The notes: generated by a model from the letters alone, not told the origin. Numbered from the stretch's first letter, positions 10,058-19,702 are shown. The stretch: DNA of 64,000 nt from Burkholderiales bacterium (GCA_024235735.1 JACKLU010000002.1:1-64000), one strand, 5' to 3'. Numbers and translations are program-made.

Positions 10058-10447
10058 TTAATGATCTTCGCTGTCGAGTACTTCCTGATAACCGGCGGCG
10101 TCCAGCAGTCCATCCAGTTCAGCCGGATTGCCGGGTTTTAATTTGAACAGCCATGAACCAAAAGCATCCTGGTTGATTTTTTCAGGACTATCAGCCAGCG
10201 CCGAGTTGACTTCAATGACTTCGCCGGATATGGGCGAATAAACATCCGCCGCGGCCTTGACGGATTCAGCGACGGCGCATTCCTGTTTTTGCGAGAAGGA
10301 ATCACCCACTTTGGGTAGTTCAACGAATACCATGTCACCCAGCAGTTCTTGCGCGTGATCGGTAATGCCTATGGTTACTGTGCCGTCTGCTTCAATCTTG
10401 ACCCATTCGTGCGAGCGGGTGTATTTCAAATCTGATGGAATGCTCAT
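10058..10447 (-). CDS. gcvH: Glycine cleavage system H protein (lipoyl carrier)
   Basis: 129-aa lipoyl-domain protein that shuttles the aminomethyl group from P-protein to T-protein and is reoxidised by dihydrolipoamide dehydrogenase (L-protein, not in this window). The lipoylated Lys64 sits in [16 protein letters not shown], the same position as in Escherichia coli GcvH. It is complete and lies between gcvT and gcvPA. Confidence 0.97.
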   Translation of the reverse strand: MSIPSDLKYTRSHEWVKIEADGTVTIGITDHAQELLGDMVFVELPKVGDSFSQKQECAVAESVKAAADVYSPISGEVIEVNSALADSPEKINQDAFGSWLFKLKPGNPAELDGLLDAAGYQEVLDSEDH

Positions 10448-10504
10448 TTATTTGCTCCAGAATTAATTTTGCGATGTTGAATAGATGGTTGAGATGTTTT
10501 CCGG

Positions 10505-11596
10505 TTAAACCAGAACTTTTCCGTTCCGTACGAAAGGGTATTTTACCACTTTGGCGCGTAATTGCTTATCTCTGACCAGTACGTGTACTTCGTCGTCGGG
10601 CGATACGCCGGCGGCGATGCGCGCCAGAGCGATGGATTGATTGATGGTCGGCGAAAATCCGCCGCTGGTGATTTCGCCTTCAAATGCCTGACCGTTGATC
10701 TGGCCCACCACTTTCTGATGGCTTCTGAGTACGCCGCGATCGAGCAGCACCAGTCCGGCCAGTTGCTGCGTCGGATTAGAATCCAGCAGCGCCTGCTTGC
10801 CGATGAAGTCGCGTTCGCTTTTCAGGTCGACAGTCCAGCTGAGACCGGATTCCAGTGGCGATGTTGATTCGTCCATGTCCTGACCGTAGAGATTCATGCC
10901 GGCTTCGAGGCGCAGTGTATCGCGCGCACCGAGTCCCGCGGGTGCGACGCCCGCGGCATGCAGTGATTTCCAGAATGCCGGCGCTTCGTCAGCAGGCAGA
11001 ATAATTTCAAAACCATCTTCGCCGGTGTAACCGGTGCGGGCAATGAAAAAGTGATTAAAGGTTGTTGATTGAAAAATTTTCAGATCTTCGGTGACTGCTT
11101 GCGAACCGGGAAGTACCTGCCATACTTTGGCGCGCGCATTCGGCCCTTGCACGGCGATCATTGCCAAGTCGCGGCGTGGCGTGATTTCCAGTCCGGGAGC
11201 GAGCGCGTCGCGTTGTTTAAGTATCCAGGCGACATCTTTGTCGGCGGTGCCGGCATTGACGACGATGCGGAACCAGGATTCCGTCAGAAAATAAACGATC
11301 AGATCATCGATAATGCCGCCTTGCAGGGTCAGCATGCAGGTATACAGCGCTTTGCCGGGTATGGTTATCTTGTCGACATTGTTGGCGACTAGCTTGCGCA
11401 GAAAGTCGCGCGTGCCGTCGCCTTTGATGTCAACAGGCAGCATGTGCGACACGTCGAACATCCCGGCGTCCTGACGGACCTTGTGGTGCTCTTCAAGTTG
11501 TGAACCATAGTGGAGCGGCATGTCCCAGCCGCCGAAATCCACCATTTTGGCATTCATCTGGCGGTGTGTTTCATTTAGAGGTGTTTTTTTCAGCAC
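10505..11596 (-). CDS. gcvT: Glycine cleavage system T protein, aminomethyltransferase
   Basis: 363-aa folate-dependent T-protein that transfers the methylene group from lipoyl-GcvH to tetrahydrofolate and releases ammonia. [15 protein letters not shown] near the N-terminus, [10 protein letters not shown] in the middle and the C-terminal barrel domain are all present. The start is GTG with GGGAG about 8 bases upstream. This is the first gene of the gcv operon and is preceded by the glycine riboswitch and terminator. Confidence 0.97.
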   Translation of the reverse strand: MLKKTPLNETHRQMNAKMVDFGGWDMPLHYGSQLEEHHKVRQDAGMFDVSHMLPVDIKGDGTRDFLRKLVANNVDKITIPGKALYTCMLTLQGGIIDDLIVYFLTESWFRIVVNAGTADKDVAWILKQRDALAPGLEITPRRDLAMIAVQGPNARAKVWQVLPGSQAVTEDLKIFQSTTFNHFFIARTGYTGEDGFEIILPADEAPAFWKSLHAAGVAPAGLGARDTLRLEAGMNLYGQDMDESTSPLESGLSWTVDLKSERDFIGKQALLDSNPTQQLAGLVLLDRGVLRSHQKVVGQINGQAFEGEITSGGFSPTINQSIALARIAAGVSPDDEVHVLVRDKQLRAKVVKYPFVRNGKVLV

Positions 11597-11614
11597 GGAT
11601 TTTCTCCCGGTAAT

Positions 11615-11648
11615 AAAAAATAAGTCATTGTAACATTCAGAATGACTT
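11615..11648 (-). terminator. Intrinsic terminator in the gcvT leader (riboswitch expression platform)
   Basis: Read on the minus strand, AAGTCATT (11648-11641) pairs perfectly with AATGACTT (11629-11622) across an 11-base loop and is followed by A and six T (to 11615). It begins directly after the second glycine aptamer and overlaps the 3' flank that can join that aptamer's closing helix. This suggests that glycine binding prevents the hairpin and lets transcription into gcvT. It ends 18 bp before the GTG start. Confidence 0.75.
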
Positions 11649-11898
11649 CACCCCTCTGTCCTTCTACCTGAGAGATTTACGGGATATCCGCGTGCCCCTT
11701 CGGTGGCCAAGCAAATAAAGAACGCCATGAAATGAATGGCGAATTGCTAAGCACTCTCCAGATTGCCTGTATCAAGCGGTTTTCAGGAGATAACAATGAT
11801 TTTCTATCGTTTTCTGGCCTTGCCTGAGCGATTCCGGGGGGTTACGCCTTCGGCGGCGCTGTAGTTATCGTCGGATAAACTGCGGCGCGCTCTCCTGC
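11649..11898 (-). promoter_or_regulatory. Tandem glycine riboswitch
   Basis: Two aptamers are read on the minus strand. Aptamer 1 is closed by a perfect 7-bp helix, CAGGAGA (11897-11891) with TCTCCTG (11790-11784), and contains CTCAGGCAAGGCCAGA. Aptamer 2 starts with GGAGAG at 11759 and contains the canonical TCTCAGGTAGAAGGACAGAG. The linker between them is short, as in cooperative gcvT riboswitches. It sits directly upstream of gcvT and should activate the glycine cleavage operon when glycine is abundant. Confidence 0.95.
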
Positions 11899-11922
11899 TT
11901 GAACATGTTTGGCTGAGTGCGA

Positions 11923-11952
11923 ACTATACCTTAGCGGCAGGGTTTTAGACAA
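11923..11952 (-). promoter_or_regulatory. Sigma-70-type promoter of the gcv operon
   Basis: On the minus strand, TTGTCT (11952-11947) and TATAGT (11928-11923) are separated by 18 bases. Transcription would begin about 18 bases before aptamer 1 of the glycine riboswitch, which is the expected place. Confidence 0.6.
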
Positions 11953-12026
11953 GGCTTCGGCTAAAAAATCATGCATTTTCATGGTTGCCGGTGATGCTCG
12001 GATTTTCAATTTAATGCATTGATTGA

Positions 12027-12050
12027 TAAAATGAACGCCTCAGTGAGGCG
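12027..12050. promoter_or_regulatory. Possible -10 box and palindromic operator upstream of the SDR/aldolase pair
   Basis: TAAAAT (12027-12032) resembles a -10 box. It is followed at once by an interrupted palindrome, CGCCTCA-G-TGAGGCG (12036-12050), 71 bp before the SDR start. The location at the likely transcription start suits a repressor site. No -35 box is convincing and the regulator is unknown. Confidence 0.35.
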
Positions 12051-12121
12051 AGTGAGCGGACAGTCTGAATAGTGAACAGGCTGATTAGATCAACAGCAGC
12101 AGTAGAGGAATCTTAAATCGA

Positions 12122-12820
12122 ATGAAAACCGTTTTGATAACCGGCGCGAATCGCGGCATAGGACTCGAATTTGCCCGGCAATATGCCGGAGATGGCTGGC
12201 GTGTTCTGGCCTGCGCGCGGATGCCATCTGCATCCGATGCATTGCAACAACTGGTCACACAGTTTCAGGATCGTGTTCAGGTGCATAAGCTTGATGTCGC
12301 GGATCGTGCGCAGATTGAGCAGCTGTCGCATACATTGTCTGCGGAAAAAATTGACGTGCTGATCAACAATGCAGGCGTTTATCCCGCCAACCACGGCGAC
12401 AGCTTCCACCAGATTGACTATGCTGCCTGGACATATGCCTTTGAGGTAAACGCCATGGCGCCGCTCAAGATGGCGGATGCGTTTTATCGCCAGATTGCCA
12501 GAAGCGATACAAGGAAGATTGTGACGATCACCAGTAAAATGGGCAGCGTTGCCGATAACACTAGCGGCGGAAGCTATGTCTACCGTTCCAGCAAATCCGC
12601 GGTTAACATTGTCATGAAAAGTCTGTCGATCGATCTGGAACCGAAAGGTGTGATCGTGGCGTTGCTGCACCCGGGTTGGGTGCGAACTGAAATGGGTGGC
12701 CCGAACGCATTAATCTCTACGGAAAAGAGCGTTACCGGCATGCGCCAGGTCATTGCCGACCTGATCCACACCGATAGCGGCAAATTTTTTGCCTACGACG
12801 GGCAAATCATCCCCTGGTAA
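12122..12820 (+). CDS. Short-chain dehydrogenase/reductase family oxidoreductase
   Basis: 232-aa classical-type SDR. The NAD(P)-binding TGANRGIG motif is at residues 7-14, the NNAG motif follows at about 80, and the catalytic Ser is in TITSKMGS with YRSSK as the Tyr/Lys pair. LHPGWVRTEMGG matches the C-factor/sniffer-like subgroup, members of which are mostly uncharacterised. The substrate is unknown. The aldolase-family gene starts on the base after its stop, so the two form an operon. Confidence 0.85.
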   Translation: MKTVLITGANRGIGLEFARQYAGDGWRVLACARMPSASDALQQLVTQFQDRVQVHKLDVADRAQIEQLSHTLSAEKIDVLINNAGVYPANHGDSFHQIDYAAWTYAFEVNAMAPLKMADAFYRQIARSDTRKIVTITSKMGSVADNTSGGSYVYRSSKSAVNIVMKSLSIDLEPKGVIVALLHPGWVRTEMGGPNALISTEKSVTGMRQVIADLIHTDSGKFFAYDGQIIPW

Positions 12821-13630
12821 ATGACACATACTGGAAAAATCATGAGTGGAAAAACGTTTGATGTGGATAAAAATGAGCTGATCAGGCAGTCATTCAACCA
12901 GATGGATGCAGTGTTGCAGGGTGCGGACTATACCCTCGCGCAAAAACTGGCGCTGACCTGCCGCATTTTGTTTGACAACGGTCATGATTCGGGACTGGCT
13001 GGGCAGATCACCGCGCGCGCTGAAAAGCCGGGAACCTATCTGACCCAGCGCCTGGGGCTGGGGTTTGATGAAATCCGCGCGAGCAACCTGCTGCTGGTCA
13101 ATGAAGATCTGGAAGTGCTCGAAGGCGAGGGTATGGCGAATCCCGCCAATCGTTTTCATTCATGGCTATACCGGGCGCGTCCGGATGTACAGTGCATTAT
13201 CCATACGCATGCCGTCCATACGGCGGCGCTGAGCATGCTGGAAATTCCGCTGGAAATCTCGCATATGGATAACTGCGTGCTTTACGACGATGTCGCTTTC
13301 CTGCCGGAATGGCCTGGTGTGCCGGTCGGTAATGAAGAGGGCGAACTGATAGCGCGGGCGATCGGATCAAAACGCGCGTTGTTTTTGGCGCATCACGGTC
13401 TGCTTGTCGCCTGCGGCAGCATCGAGGAATCCTGTCTGCTGGCGATCGCATTTGAACGTGCAGCCCGGATGCAGCTTATCGCGCTTTCCGCGGGTGCAAT
13501 CAAACCGGTCAAAGCGGAGCTTGCGCGCGAAGCGCATGACTGGATACTCCGCGCGCAGCGCAGTGCGGTCGGCTTTGCCTATTACGCGCGGCGTTGTCTC
13601 AGGAACAACAATGGCGATTGCCTTGAATGA
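12821..13630 (+). CDS. Class II aldolase/adducin-domain protein
   Basis: 269-aa aldolase II/adducin-head protein. Zinc-ligand histidines are visible in HTHAVHTAAL and FLAHHGLL, and the N-terminal acidic segment leads into LTCRILFDNGHDSGLAGQ, usual in this family. Such proteins include fuculose-phosphate aldolase and dehydratases of salvage pathways, but many bacterial copies have no assigned reaction. The ATG directly follows the SDR stop; a second ATG at 12842 is an alternative start. The pairing with an SDR suggests a small carbohydrate or ketone pathway. Confidence 0.82.
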   Translation: MTHTGKIMSGKTFDVDKNELIRQSFNQMDAVLQGADYTLAQKLALTCRILFDNGHDSGLAGQITARAEKPGTYLTQRLGLGFDEIRASNLLLVNEDLEVLEGEGMANPANRFHSWLYRARPDVQCIIHTHAVHTAALSMLEIPLEISHMDNCVLYDDVAFLPEWPGVPVGNEEGELIARAIGSKRALFLAHHGLLVACGSIEESCLLAIAFERAARMQLIALSAGAIKPVKAELAREAHDWILRAQRSAVGFAYYARRCLRNNNGDCLE

Positions 13631-13676
13631 GGACTCTAGATTAGTTTTGTGTCCGACAGACTCCCGGGATCTTGCT

Positions 13677-14309
13677 TCAATTCTTACGCCAGACCAGCAG
13701 GCGGTTGTTCGCGGGCATGGCGAAGTCATGCACTGACGTTATGGCGCATTCTTCAGCCAGTTGTCGCAAATCATTCATGTCCCGGATACCGCTTTCAGGG
13801 TCGCGATTTTTCAGCCATTCGTCGAACTGCGCGTTACTGGCGCTGGTGTAGCGACCATTGCGGTTGAATGGCCCGTAAGTACAGAAGATGCCCTGTTGCG
13901 GTAATAATGCGCCAGCACGGCTGAATAACCGGCAAACCTGCGGCCAGTGGATGATATGCAGCGTATTGGCGGTGAAAACAGCATCGGCCTGAATCGCAGG
14001 CCAGTGATCATCGTCAATATCAAACGGTAGAGGGGGCGCCAGGTTTGCTGATGGATAGCTTCTGCACATGCTCGTGAGCATGGCCAGTTTATCGGGCAAT
14101 TCAGTGGGGTGCCAGACCAGATGGGGCAGGGCCGGGGCGAAAAAGACGGCATGTTGCCCGGTGCCGCTGCCGACTTCCAGCACTGCTTTGTGATTGGCCA
14201 GCAGCGGGCGCAGTATATTCAGAATCGGTTGTTTGTTACGCTCGGCGGCTTCTGAAAATATCATGTGCGTCTGGTTTTGCAAGTTGATGGCTGCGACGGC
14301 GTACAGCAT
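13677..14309 (-). CDS. DUF938 family SAM-dependent methyltransferase-like protein
   Basis: 210-aa predicted class I methyltransferase. The SAM-binding loop is VLEVGSGTGQHAVFF (about 43-57). The family start FSEAAERNKQPIL suggests that the ATG at 14264 (residue 16) could be the real start. FCTYGPFNRNGRYTS is typical of DUF938. The substrate is unknown. It is convergent with the aldolase gene and shares little intergenic space with it. Confidence 0.8.
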   Translation of the reverse strand: MLYAVAAINLQNQTHMIFSEAAERNKQPILNILRPLLANHKAVLEVGSGTGQHAVFFAPALPHLVWHPTELPDKLAMLTSMCRSYPSANLAPPLPFDIDDDHWPAIQADAVFTANTLHIIHWPQVCRLFSRAGALLPQQGIFCTYGPFNRNGRYTSASNAQFDEWLKNRDPESGIRDMNDLRQLAEECAITSVHDFAMPANNRLLVWRKN

Positions 14310-14483
14310 AACACGGCGCGCTGCTGTTGATTCCGGTTCCGATGAAGTGGCAAATCTTTCCTGTCATGAAAAAATGAAACACTGTCTTCTAATGGTTTCC
14401 TTTAGGGAAAAACAAGCATTTCCCCAATATACGCGCCCTATGGATTCAATTAAGATAGCCTCACTGGTTAAAGTTGGGAGGAT

Positions 14484-14915
14484 ATGATGATGAAAGCATT
14501 AAAATTTTCAGTACTATTGCCTTGGCTGATAATTGCTTTATTAACTTCCTGCGCACAAATGAATCCGCAGCCCATGAGCGCGACAAGTATCGCTCGTGAC
14601 GATCATAATGCATTGGCCAGGTATTACGGCGATTTAGCCAGGGAAGCGAAAGCAAAATTGCATGAGAACAAAAAAACACTCGAAGAATGCGATACGCATC
14701 CCTATTATTTTGGCTGGCAGGGTCAGGATCTCAGGTCGCATTCCGTAGCGAATATAAATCGATACGAAAAAATTCTGGAAGACAGTTTGCGCCATGCTGA
14801 TCTTCACAGACGGATGGCGAGAGAGCAGGAAAATCAAACGAACAGAACAGAGATCGATTTCGAGGATGAACTGACGGCGGCAGAGCCGGAATATCCCGGC
14901 AACAAAGCGTTATGA
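14484..14915 (+). CDS. Small predicted lipoprotein, unknown function
   Basis: 143 aa with an N-terminal lysine, a hydrophobic stretch and a lipobox LTSC (Cys about 23), so it is likely a lipoprotein. The mature part is polar and helical, with many Arg, Glu and His residues and EDSLRHADLHRRMAREQE resembling a coiled coil. GGGAGGA lies just upstream of three consecutive ATG codons (14484, 14487, 14490). I do not recognise a family. It stands alone between a methyltransferase and a porin, both on the other strand. Confidence 0.7.
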   Translation: MMMKALKFSVLLPWLIIALLTSCAQMNPQPMSATSIARDDHNALARYYGDLAREAKAKLHENKKTLEECDTHPYYFGWQGQDLRSHSVANINRYEKILEDSLRHADLHRRMAREQENQTNRTEIDFEDELTAAEPEYPGNKAL

Positions 14916-14966
14916 TGAAGCCTATGGGCCCATCAATCCGCCGTTGTTCTGGAGTGTGACCGGTTG

Positions 14967-16310
14967 TCAAAAAGGCAGCATGAAATCCAGTGAAAACAGG
15001 ATTTGATCTTTGTTGCCGTCAAATGGCCGGTAGGCTGCTGTTTGATAAGCATCAACCCTGTCATAGCGGATATTGGGGCGGACATTGAGTTTTTTGATGA
15101 CGTCCCATTTCAGTTTCAGTGTTTTAGCTATTTTCCAGTTCAAACCCACTGTCAGCGAATAATAATCCGCCGGTGTGATGGTGACACTGTTAATGTCGCC
15201 GGCATAGCTGACCGCCGTGCCGTTTACGATATTCGTCGCGGCGGCTATCCTGAATGGGGATGGGTTGCGAAAACCGTGTTTGTCGCGGAACCATTCACCC
15301 CGAATACCCGCAGACAGATTATCCGTCAGATCATAATACAGATGCGCGACAACACTCATCCACTCTGCGTCTTTTATGGTATTGGTGTAGTGCAAATTGT
15401 TCAGTAAAACGCCGCCGGCAAGGCCATAGACATGATGCAGCACGAGCAGCGTTTTGGGATTGATTTTTTGTTTGAAGACGATGTTATAGAATCCCCAGGG
15501 TTCGCTGCTGCGCGTGGAAGTTGCGCCATACGTGCCTGAGATATGCAGCGAGGTTGCCTGATTGTCGCTGCTCCAGGTAAAGCCTGCAATGCCGCTCCAG
15601 TTTTTCAGTTCTTTGTCCCATCCTGCATCCCAGCCGCCGGTGGCGCTGCCGGTAAGTGCGCCACCTAAAATGAGCCAGTTTTTATTGACGGTATAATTTG
15701 CCAGCATGCCTGTATGGGTAAAAGGCTCGCCGACATTCAGCGTGTAGGCGCGCGTATAAAAAAAATTGTCGGGCGCTGGAACTGTTTCAAAACCTGTCGG
15801 TGTGTAAAAGTGTCCCAGCTTGACATTCAGTCCGTTGCCAATGGGGGCGTAAACTTCCAGGTATGTTTGGGGTAGTGCGATGCCGTAAGTGCGTGACGAG
15901 GAACAGCACAGATTCAGATCCCAGTTGCTTCTGCTGAGCGGTTCCCCGGTATTCACATCAAATGTGGGGACACCGAAGGCTTGCGTAAAAATGGCATCCG
16001 TGCCGAACATGAAGTCGACGCGCCCTCCAATATCCCAGGCGTTGCCGGTTGATATCACGGGCCGTTGTACAAATAAATTCAATTGATTCAGTTGGAACCG
16101 GTTTGCCTGATCGGCAAAAATAACCGGACCATTATATCCGCCGGCCTGACTGGGATTAAAGGTCGCGCCACCATTAATCCAGCCGCCAAATTTTATTTTG
16201 CTTTCGCTGATAAAATTTTTCAAATTGCCAGCCTGGAGTGTAATTGAGTAGGTATCGAAAAATAACACAGTGCTTGCCAAGGCACATAACAACCATTTGT
16301 GGAATTTCAT
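14967..16310 (-). CDS. Outer-membrane beta-barrel porin, BBP2-like
   Basis: 447 aa with a signal peptide (about 1-27). KFGGWINGGATFNPSQ begins the barrel; NQLNLFVQRPV, LPQTYLEVYAPIGNGLNVKLGHFYTPTGFE and repeated aromatic/Gly strands follow, and the chain ends in Phe (SLDFMLPF). This pattern fits the BBP2 family (PF07642), putative porins of unknown specificity. The gene is monocistronic. Confidence 0.75.
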   Translation of the reverse strand: MKFHKWLLCALASTVLFFDTYSITLQAGNLKNFISESKIKFGGWINGGATFNPSQAGGYNGPVIFADQANRFQLNQLNLFVQRPVISTGNAWDIGGRVDFMFGTDAIFTQAFGVPTFDVNTGEPLSRSNWDLNLCCSSSRTYGIALPQTYLEVYAPIGNGLNVKLGHFYTPTGFETVPAPDNFFYTRAYTLNVGEPFTHTGMLANYTVNKNWLILGGALTGSATGGWDAGWDKELKNWSGIAGFTWSSDNQATSLHISGTYGATSTRSSEPWGFYNIVFKQKINPKTLLVLHHVYGLAGGVLLNNLHYTNTIKDAEWMSVVAHLYYDLTDNLSAGIRGEWFRDKHGFRNPSPFRIAAATNIVNGTAVSYAGDINSVTITPADYYSLTVGLNWKIAKTLKLKWDVIKKLNVRPNIRYDRVDAYQTAAYRPFDGNKDQILFSLDFMLPF

Positions 16311-16453
16311 GTTTGAATGATGATAAGGACGCGTTTGTAAAAGTGGAGTACCTATAAAATAGGCCGGATCGATTCAGTGGTGAGATAATCGGAATTTAAT
16401 CGCCGGAATTGCTGGATTTTCCTCTAATGCATGACATGCATTTTCCTGTGTTG

Positions 16454-17335
16454 CTAATCCTGGCGGTTCAGCCAGTCTTCCCGCATACGGCGCGCCTGTA
16501 TGAAAGTCTGCTCCAATGCATTGCCATTTTCTTCCCGCAGCAGGGTTTGCAGCATGTTCAGCTCGTTTTGAAAAGCCGCCAGCTCCTGAAGAAGCGCCTG
16601 GCGATTGGCCAGGCAGATATCGCGCCACATTTCCGGCGAACTGCTGGCGATTCGGGTAAAGTCGCGGAAGCCGCTTCCGGCAAAGCGCAGCAGGTTTTCA
16701 GGACTATCCGTGCTGTTGCGCAAATGATTCATCAGTGCGAATGCCAGAACATGCGGCAGGTGGCTGGTGGCGGCGAGAATGCGATCGTGTTCTTCAACCG
16801 GCATTTGCGAGACACTTCCGCCGCAGGCCCGCCACAAAGCGGCAGTTTTTTCAACGGCTTCAATCCGGGTCTCGGCGAGCGGGGTGAGAATGACATGCTT
16901 GCCGGTATACAGATCGTTCTGCGCGGCGAGAACACCGCTTTGTTCGGCGCCTGCAATCGGATGGCCGGGTACAAAGTTTTTCAGATTTTCGCCGAGTTGA
17001 TCGCGTGCGGCTGTGACAACGTCCTGTTTTGTGCTGCCTGCGTCAGAGACAATGGTATCGGAATTTAAGTGTGGCGCAATCTGCGCCATGATATTTGCGG
17101 TCTGGCCAACCGGCATGGCGAGCAGCACAAAATCGGCCTGATGCAAAGCGGATGCCATGTCGGGCGCGATTTCATCGATAACGCCTTGTTTCAGTGCGCG
17201 CTGCATGTTTTCCTGGCTGCGTCCGACACCGGTAATGCGGCGCACCGCGCCGGCCTTGCGCAACGCAAGTGCGAAGGACCCGCCGATCAGTCCGACACCG
17301 ATGATGACCAGTTTGTTAAGCGTCGCGGCTGACAT
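16454..17335 (-). CDS. tyrA: Prephenate dehydrogenase
   Basis: 293 aa. It oxidatively decarboxylates prephenate (or arogenate) with NAD(P) in tyrosine synthesis. The N-terminal Rossmann fingerprint is VIIGVGLIGGSFALAL, the catalytic His region is SHLPHVLAFAL, and the helical dimerisation domain is C-terminal. No chorismate-mutase domain is fused (that activity is on PheA). It is the last gene of the gyrA-serC-serA-pheA-hisC-tyrA series, 60 bp after hisC. aroA, which often follows in related genomes, is not here. Confidence 0.93.
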   Translation of the reverse strand: MSAATLNKLVIIGVGLIGGSFALALRKAGAVRRITGVGRSQENMQRALKQGVIDEIAPDMASALHQADFVLLAMPVGQTANIMAQIAPHLNSDTIVSDAGSTKQDVVTAARDQLGENLKNFVPGHPIAGAEQSGVLAAQNDLYTGKHVILTPLAETRIEAVEKTAALWRACGGSVSQMPVEEHDRILAATSHLPHVLAFALMNHLRNSTDSPENLLRFAGSGFRDFTRIASSSPEMWRDICLANRQALLQELAAFQNELNMLQTLLREENGNALEQTFIQARRMREDWLNRQD

Positions 17336-17395
17336 GCGATGTGATCAGAGACTGTGCGACGCCGTCGACTGGTTTTCCGTTATGCATGACGATAA

Positions 17396-18514
17396 TCATG
17401 CTATTTCCTCCAGTGCGTATTCGAGTGATTGCAGGAAACGTTGATTTTCATGTTCCAATCCAATAGTAACGCGTAAATGATGCGGCATTTCATAGATGCC
17501 CAGTGGACGCACGATGACACCCTGCTGTAACAGATTTTGATAGACCTTGAGCGTATTTGCGCTATTACCTTCAACCTCGAAGCTGATGAAATTGCCATAG
17601 GACGGAATATATTTAATGCCCAGTTTACGAAAGCCATCGGTCATTTGCAGCATGCCCGCACGATTCAATGCATAGGCCCGCTGTACGAATTCAGTATCTT
17701 CCAGTGCTGCCAGCGCGCCGATCAATCCAATGCTGCTGACGTTGAACGGCTGGCGTACGCGGTTCATCAGATTGGCGACTTCAGGATGCGCGAGTCCAAA
17801 GCCGACACGCACGCCGGCCAGCCCATAGATTTTGGAAAATGTCCGCGTAATGACCAGATTCGGGAATTGCTTTATCCAGCTGATGCTGTCCGGCTTGTTT
17901 GTCGCGGGTAAATAGTCATAATAGGCTTCGTCAAGCACAACCAGAACATCCCGCGATACACGTTCAATAAAACGCAGTAATTCGTTGGCACTGGATAACG
18001 TACCGGTCGGATTGTTTGGACTGGCGATAAAAACCATGCGCGTTTCCGGTGTGATGGCATCCAGCATTGCCGGGAGATCATGTCCGTAATCCAGGGCAGG
18101 CACCGCAATGCCTTTGGCGCCGATAGTCTGCGTGACCAGCGGATAGACAGCGAAGGCATGTTGCGAATAAATAGCGGTTGCACCCGGTTTCAGGAAGACC
18201 CGCGCCGCCAGATCCAATACATCGTTGGAGCCGTTACCGAGGACGATCTGTTCGCTGCTGATGTCGTATCGTTGCGACAGCGCCTGTTTTAATTCGAATC
18301 CGCTGCCATCAGGATAGCGGGCGATATCGTGCAGTGCCTGAATCATGGCCTCCAATGCCAGCGGGCTGGCGCCAAGCGGATTTTCGTTTGAAGCTAGTTT
18401 AACGATATTGCCTTCTTCCAGTCCCATTTCTCTGGCGAGTTCCGATATCGGTTTTCCCGGTTGGTACGGTTGTATGGCGCGGATATACTCCGGCGCAAAA
18501 TCACAAAGATTCAT
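17396..18514 (-). CDS. hisC: Histidinol-phosphate aminotransferase (aspartate aminotransferase fold type I)
   Basis: 372-aa PLP enzyme with the PLP lysine in [25 protein letters not shown] near the middle and VLDEAYYDY before it. It converts imidazole-acetol phosphate to histidinol phosphate. Its place between pheA and tyrA suggests it also transaminates phenylpyruvate, hydroxyphenylpyruvate or prephenate, a known broad-specificity role of HisC paralogues. No other his gene is in the window. Confidence 0.92.
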   Translation of the reverse strand: MNLCDFAPEYIRAIQPYQPGKPISELAREMGLEEGNIVKLASNENPLGASPLALEAMIQALHDIARYPDGSGFELKQALSQRYDISSEQIVLGNGSNDVLDLAARVFLKPGATAIYSQHAFAVYPLVTQTIGAKGIAVPALDYGHDLPAMLDAITPETRMVFIASPNNPTGTLSSANELLRFIERVSRDVLVVLDEAYYDYLPATNKPDSISWIKQFPNLVITRTFSKIYGLAGVRVGFGLAHPEVANLMNRVRQPFNVSSIGLIGALAALEDTEFVQRAYALNRAGMLQMTDGFRKLGIKYIPSYGNFISFEVEGNSANTLKVYQNLLQQGVIVRPLGIYEMPHHLRVTIGLEHENQRFLQSLEYALEEIA

Positions 18515-18612
18515 AATAAATTTTTATTATCAATGGTTGAAATATCTGCGTTGATTTTCATCGCTTGTTTTCGGTGCAACGCGACTGGCGGCCTGGACTG
18601 TCATGCATTGAA

Positions 18613-19689
18613 TCAGACTTGTGTGACGGGATAGGATCCGAGTATTTTCAGGAAGCCTGCTTTTTCGTTCAGTTCCTTGAGTGCGGCAGCGACATTACTG
18701 TCGTTCCGATGGCCATCAATATCGACAAAAAAAACATATTGCCAGAGATTGATGCGCGATGGACGTGATTCAAGGCGGGTCATGCTGACGCCGTGTGTTG
18801 CAAAAGGCGTCAGTAAGCGGTGAATGGCGCCCGCGTAATTGCCTGCGGACATAATCAGGGACGTCTTGTCCCGGCCGGATGGTTCAACGTTTTGCATGCC
18901 GAGCACCAGAAAGCGCGTGGTGTTTTTGGAGTCATCTTCGATATTTTCAGCGCAGATCGTCAAGTCATAAAGCTCAGCTGCTCTTTTCCCGGCAATCGCC
19001 GCTGCATTCTTATCCTGCGCGGCAAGGCGGGCGGCATCGGCATTGCTGCCCGCGTGAATGTAATGATTGCTGGATAGTGCTGGCAGATTGGCCTGCAACC
19101 AGTGGTGACATTGCGCGAAGGATTGCGGGTGCGAGTAGATTTTGTTGATCTGCTTTAAATCGGTTTGCCGCGCCATCAGGGATTGATGCACCGGCAACTG
19201 AATTTCGCCGCAGACAGTCAGTGATGTTTGCAGGAGTAGATCAAGTGTTCTGCCAACCGCACCTTCGGTTGAATTCTCCACTGGAACAACACCATAACCG
19301 GCATTGCCGGCTTCAACGCTGCGAAATACTTCATCGATCGAATCGCACGGCAGCGTGGTGATCGCGACGCCGAACCGCTTAATCGCGGCTTCTTCGGAGA
19401 ATGTGCCTTGCGGTCCCAGACAGGCGACTGTCATTGGTTTTTCCAGCGCGCGGCATATCGACATGATTTCGGTGAACAGCTGCACGATACGCATATTGTC
19501 CAGCGGCCCCGGATTCTCGCGTTGCATCCGTTCCAGGATTTGGGCTTCACGTTCAGGCCGGTAGATGATGCCATTCTTTTTGATAATCCCGATTTGCCGG
19601 GCGCATTCCGCGCGCAGATTGACCAGTCTGAGTATTTCGCTGTCGATGCCGTCAATTTTGTCGCGTAATTGTTTTAATTCCTCATTCAT
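18613..19689 (-). CDS. pheA: Bifunctional chorismate mutase / prephenate dehydratase
   Basis: 358-aa P-protein of phenylalanine synthesis. An AroQ chorismate mutase domain occupies residues 1-90 (LRDKIDGIDSEILRLVNLR). The dehydratase domain is about 95-270 (LGPQGTFSEEAA; catalytic Thr in NTTRFLVLG), and a C-terminal ACT domain (about 280-355) likely gives feedback inhibition by phenylalanine. All parts are present. It lies 13 bp after serA. Confidence 0.96.
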   Translation of the reverse strand: MNEELKQLRDKIDGIDSEILRLVNLRAECARQIGIIKKNGIIYRPEREAQILERMQRENPGPLDNMRIVQLFTEIMSICRALEKPMTVACLGPQGTFSEEAAIKRFGVAITTLPCDSIDEVFRSVEAGNAGYGVVPVENSTEGAVGRTLDLLLQTSLTVCGEIQLPVHQSLMARQTDLKQINKIYSHPQSFAQCHHWLQANLPALSSNHYIHAGSNADAARLAAQDKNAAAIAGKRAAELYDLTICAENIEDDSKNTTRFLVLGMQNVEPSGRDKTSLIMSAGNYAGAIHRLLTPFATHGVSMTRLESRPSRINLWQYVFFVDIDGHRNDSNVAAALKELNEKAGFLKILGSYPVTQV

Positions 19690-19702
19690 GGCGCGTTAAA
19701 TT

